From Candidatus Zixiibacteriota bacterium (GTDB lineage Bacteria > Zixibacteria > MSB-5A5 > GN15 > JAAZOE01), in assembly GCA_023138975.1 (NCBI GenBank), contig JAGLON010000058.1:20922-84921 (forward strand): a stretch of DNA of 64,000 nt, in the 5' to 3' direction. Positions 61,676-64,000 of the stretch are shown here, one piece after another. A program made the translations under genes and the position numbers. Under the pieces are notes generated by a model. That model had not been told where the DNA came from. It ran no database searches and saw only the letters and a list, made by a program, of their open reading frames with translations. The number at the start of each line of letters is the position of its first letter. Position 1 is the first letter of the stretch.

Positions 61676-63046
61676 ATGAGAAAAACAATCAGTATTTTAT
61701 TAATATGCATCTGCGCTATGACGCAATTGATAGTGGCGGACGAGGCGCATGAGGAAAAAACATACCCATACATCAAACCGATATTCTCGGAGCGATTCCG
61801 GCTGGTTACTTGGGATAATGCAATCAGTTTAGATGACCGGGCAAATGCTGAACGCTTTTTTACCCGCCACCGGACCAGTCTTGGCGGGCAGTTGTGTCTA
61901 AACAAGAATTTCGACTTCACGATAAAATTGACCAATGAATTCCGCTACTATGTTGAACCGGACGAGAAAATAAATAGCGGCTTTCATGAAGTGTTTGTTG
62001 ATCATCTTAACTTACGGTATCGATTTGGATCGAAGCTGCCGCTAATACTGACAATTGGCAGGCAGAACATTATTCTGGGTGAAGGTTTTGTTGTTATGGA
62101 CGGCCATCCGCTGGACGGATCGCGTTCAATCTACTTCAATGCCATTCGGTTGGATGTTAAATTCAGTAAATCTACCAGTGGGACGTTTTTCTACAGTACT
62201 CAAACCGAAAGAGATGAAGCTCTCCCATTGATCCGTGACCGCAAACAATCGCTTGTTGAACAACCGGAACAGGGGGGCGGAGTCTATCTTAAAACTAAAC
62301 TGCAGAAAACAGACATTCATCTCTATTACATTTATAAGAAATTAGAGCCTACTAAGTATCACAACTGGTTATACGGATTCAGTTCTGATATTAACACCAT
62401 TGGGGCACGAACTAATTACTCGATATCAGAAAAGCTTTCCGTAACCGGGGAAGGAGCTTACCAGTTTGGTAGTTACCGGAACCATTCAGATAGAAAAGAC
62501 CGGTCAGCTTTTGCAGGATACTTGTATTTTAATTACAGCTCCAGCAAAGATTCGCATCCGTTTACAATTTCACCCGGGATGTATTATTATTCCGGTGATA
62601 AACCTCAAACAGACAAAATTGAAGGGTGGGAACCGCTCTTTTCCCGTTGGCCCAAATGGTCAGAATCTTACATTTATACCCAAATAAATGAAAGCACTGT
62701 CGCCTACTGGTCAAACATTTACTCATTTTTCGTAAAGAGTAAAATTCAATTACTCCCCAAAGTTGACTTGTTGTTTGATTTTCACAGAATGTATGCTCCG
62801 CGATTTCCAATTGTAATAACAGGTTTAATAGGCAATGATATTACTCCTCCCGACAATACTATGCGGGGCAATCTGTATATTTTTAAGCTGAATTTCAGAC
62901 TTAACAAGCATTGGTCGGGGCATTTGTTGTGGGAGGAGTTCGCTCCCGGACAATTCCATCACAAGATGAAATCTTTAGCTTCAGTTAGTGATGTTATTGC
63001 CGATGGTTATAGCTGGGTTAGAGCGGAGATTCTGTTTAAGCTATAA
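61676..63046 (+). CDS. Alginate-export-like outer membrane porin
   Basis: A 456-residue exported beta-barrel (signal peptide about 1-21). The Alginate_exp/AlgE-like pattern is visible: an N-terminal strand SERFRLVTWDN, FTRHRTSLGGQLCLNKNF, LTIGRQNIILGEGFVVMDG (about residues 120-140), ARTNYSISEKL, and a C-terminal aromatic strand ending in a hydrophobic residue. Such porins export or pass polysaccharide or small solutes. The substrate is unknown and no polysaccharide synthase is adjacent. ATG with AAGGCGGG upstream. Confidence 0.8.
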   Translation: MRKTISILLICICAMTQLIVADEAHEEKTYPYIKPIFSERFRLVTWDNAISLDDRANAERFFTRHRTSLGGQLCLNKNFDFTIKLTNEFRYYVEPDEKINSGFHEVFVDHLNLRYRFGSKLPLILTIGRQNIILGEGFVVMDGHPLDGSRSIYFNAIRLDVKFSKSTSGTFFYSTQTERDEALPLIRDRKQSLVEQPEQGGGVYLKTKLQKTDIHLYYIYKKLEPTKYHNWLYGFSSDINTIGARTNYSISEKLSVTGEGAYQFGSYRNHSDRKDRSAFAGYLYFNYSSSKDSHPFTISPGMYYYSGDKPQTDKIEGWEPLFSRWPKWSESYIYTQINESTVAYWSNIYSFFVKSKIQLLPKVDLLFDFHRMYAPRFPIVITGLIGNDITPPDNTMRGNLYIFKLNFRLNKHWSGHLLWEEFAPGQFHHKMKSLASVSDVIADGYSWVRAEILFKL

Positions 63047-63076
63047 TGCCTCAACCTGAGGCAAAAAGTTGGCTTA

Positions 63077-63244
63077 TCACGTGAATTTCTGATTCGGCCC
63101 AAAACCGCAAACCGGGCATTTTATAACATTCCCTGGTTCTTTTTTTAACTTCGCAAAGCCGCAGTTAGGGCACATTTGCCCCTCTTTCAGGTAAATAACG
63201 CACCCTGATTTTTCTTTTGATGTTTTTATCTTCTTCTTCGTCAT
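63077..63244 (-). CDS. Zinc-ribbon mini-protein
   Basis: A 55-residue basic protein with two CxxC knuckles (CPNCGFAKL ... CPVCGFG, about residues 25-50) spaced like a zinc ribbon. A longer frame extends to 63436 but runs through the promoter of the divergent gene, so I start at the ATG before TKKKIKTS. No Shine-Dalgarno. Function unknown; possibly nucleic-acid binding. Confidence 0.5.
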   Translation of the reverse strand: MTKKKIKTSKEKSGCVIYLKEGQMCPNCGFAKLKKEPGNVIKCPVCGFGPNQKFT

Positions 63245-63378
63245 AATATTAAACAGTAACAAGTTATACGACATATGACGATTGGGCAAGGGACGAAAAT
63301 AATTATTTTGTGGAAGATATCCTTCATTGTATTGTACCCCTCTATAGAAAAAGGACAGGTACGCCCGAAAGATATTAG

Positions 63379-63407
63379 TTGAAATAATATCGGCGTATCG
63401 ATAGAAT
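63379..63407 (+). promoter_or_regulatory. Promoter of the DUF4139 gene
   Basis: TTGAAA (63379-63384), 17 bp, TAGAAT (63402-63407). The leader is about 22 nt and carries GGGAGG. Confidence 0.6.
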
Positions 63408-63435
63408 GAACTTGTATAAGGATAGGGAGGATACA

Positions 63436-64000
63436 ATGAAAACAGTTTGCGCTACAATTATAGCGGTGCTTATGGCGATATTAGTCTTCACGGCACCAGT
63501 ACTTTCAGATGATGTCTTTGTTACAGTTTACAACTCCAATCTGGGCGTAGTCTTAGAAAAACGTAGTCTGAATTTTACCGAGGGCACAGGAAGAATCGGT
63601 TTTACCGATGTACCGTCAAAGATAGATGCGACCTCGGTCACTTTTGAGCTGGCCGATACGACCAAGTCGGTTGATATTCTGGAACAGAACTATGCCTATG
63701 ATTTAGTCAGCCCGGATAAGATTTACGGCAAATTCATTGATCATACCATAGATATTATCAGCGAAAAGGGTGAGCTGTTTTCCGGTAAGTTATTATCATA
63801 TTCCGGCGGGTACCTCGTTATAAAGCAGGCCGATGGGAAAATCAGGTCGATATTGACCGGTTCGGTGAGAGATGTGACTTTTCCAGAGCTTCCCGACGGA
63901 TTGATTACCCGTCCGACTCTGTTCTGGTTGTACAACTCAGATTTCACCGGTAGCACGATTGCCAATGTCGGCTATCAGACCAGTGGAATGAACTGGCACG
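63436..64000 (+). CDS. DUF4139 domain protein, N-terminal part (cut by window end)
   Basis: The first 188 residues of an exported protein. It has a signal peptide (about 1-24), then DDVFVTVYNSNLGVVLEKRSLNF, VDILEQNYAYDLVSP, SGKLLSYSGGYLVI, and finally the GYQTSGMNWH motif that opens the DUF4139 domain in this family of large envelope proteins of unknown role. ATG with GGGAGG 5 nt upstream. Continues beyond the window. Confidence 0.8.
   Translation, partial: MKTVCATIIAVLMAILVFTAPVLSDDVFVTVYNSNLGVVLEKRSLNFTEGTGRIGFTDVPSKIDATSVTFELADTTKSVDILEQNYAYDLVSPDKIYGKFIDHTIDIISEKGELFSGKLLSYSGGYLVIKQADGKIRSILTGSVRDVTFPELPDGLITRPTLFWLYNSDFTGSTIANVGYQTSGMNWH

Overview
The window looks like chromosomal DNA of a Gram-negative bacterium of the FCB group. 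My best guess is a Candidatus Zixibacteria-like or related lineage. This is inferred from the combination of secreted beta-propeller proteins ending in paired dockerin-like (GD.N.D...NIGD) repeats, a PorV/UPF0164-like barrel, many lipobox lipoproteins and an alpha-oxoamine synthase of the serine-palmitoyltransferase type. No 16S rRNA or tRNA gene was seen, so the placement stays tentative. Sigma70-type promoters (TTGACN, 16-17 bp, TATATT-like) can be read at many operon heads. Starts are a mixture of Shine-Dalgarno starts and starts lying directly against a -10 box (leaderless).

Layout. 1-2308: minus-strand operon of an SDR epimerase, a small membrane protein and a class V aminotransferase (cut by the window edge). 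2723-6903: plus-strand secreted HMA protein, PorV-like barrel, lipoprotein and an AGCS amino-acid:cation symporter. 6998-18401: mostly minus strand, with a histone H1-like/SWIB protein, P5C dehydrogenase, lipoprotein FKBP, NYN protein, CDP-alcohol phosphatidyltransferase plus PfkB kinase, PepF, a solitary DNA methyltransferase, a sirtuin, and a histidine kinase-CheV pair. A CBS protein is on the plus strand. 18618-21854: nucleotide-sugar operon gmd-rmd-NDP-sugar dehydrogenase, where rmd seems to start with ATT. 21956-28239: radical SAM protein, long TPR lipoprotein and pyrK-pyrD-pyrF. 28272-29762: three tandem paralogues of an unrecognised family, the middle one broken. 29895-33909: pgsA-pgpA-cinA-thpR-recA operon.

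34064-34144 carries a likely small RNA gene with its own promoter and terminator. 34365-37276 holds an alpha-oxoamine synthase, a GNAT-like protein and a lipoprotein, possibly a sphingoid/ceramide unit. 37273-40541 is a dockerin-bearing WDG-repeat propeller gene set between dispersed palindromic repeats. 40556-43583: PAP2 phosphatase, PfkB kinase, YigZ and DprA on the minus strand. 43693-48414: TPR lipoprotein, two other lipoproteins, a PQQ-like propeller with dockerin-like end, and YciI.

48477-50690 is the most accessory-looking segment. It is a minus-strand retron-like unit: a consensus promoter, a roughly 360-nt structured leader closed by a 10-bp inverted repeat, a small ORF, an XRE regulator and a reverse transcriptase with a YVDD active site. 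51063-54867: eno-ftsB-recO-glyQS. 54998-61578: a secreted amidotransferase-like protein, a heterodimeric ABC exporter with one degenerate ATP site, and an inositol monophosphatase. 61676-64000: alginate-export-like porin, a zinc-ribbon mini-protein and the start of a DUF4139 protein.

Most of the window is housekeeping or envelope biogenesis. The parts that deserve follow-up are the retron-like locus, the unannotated small RNA, the tandem paralogue family, the ATT-initiated rmd and the set of promoter-abutting (leaderless) starts.
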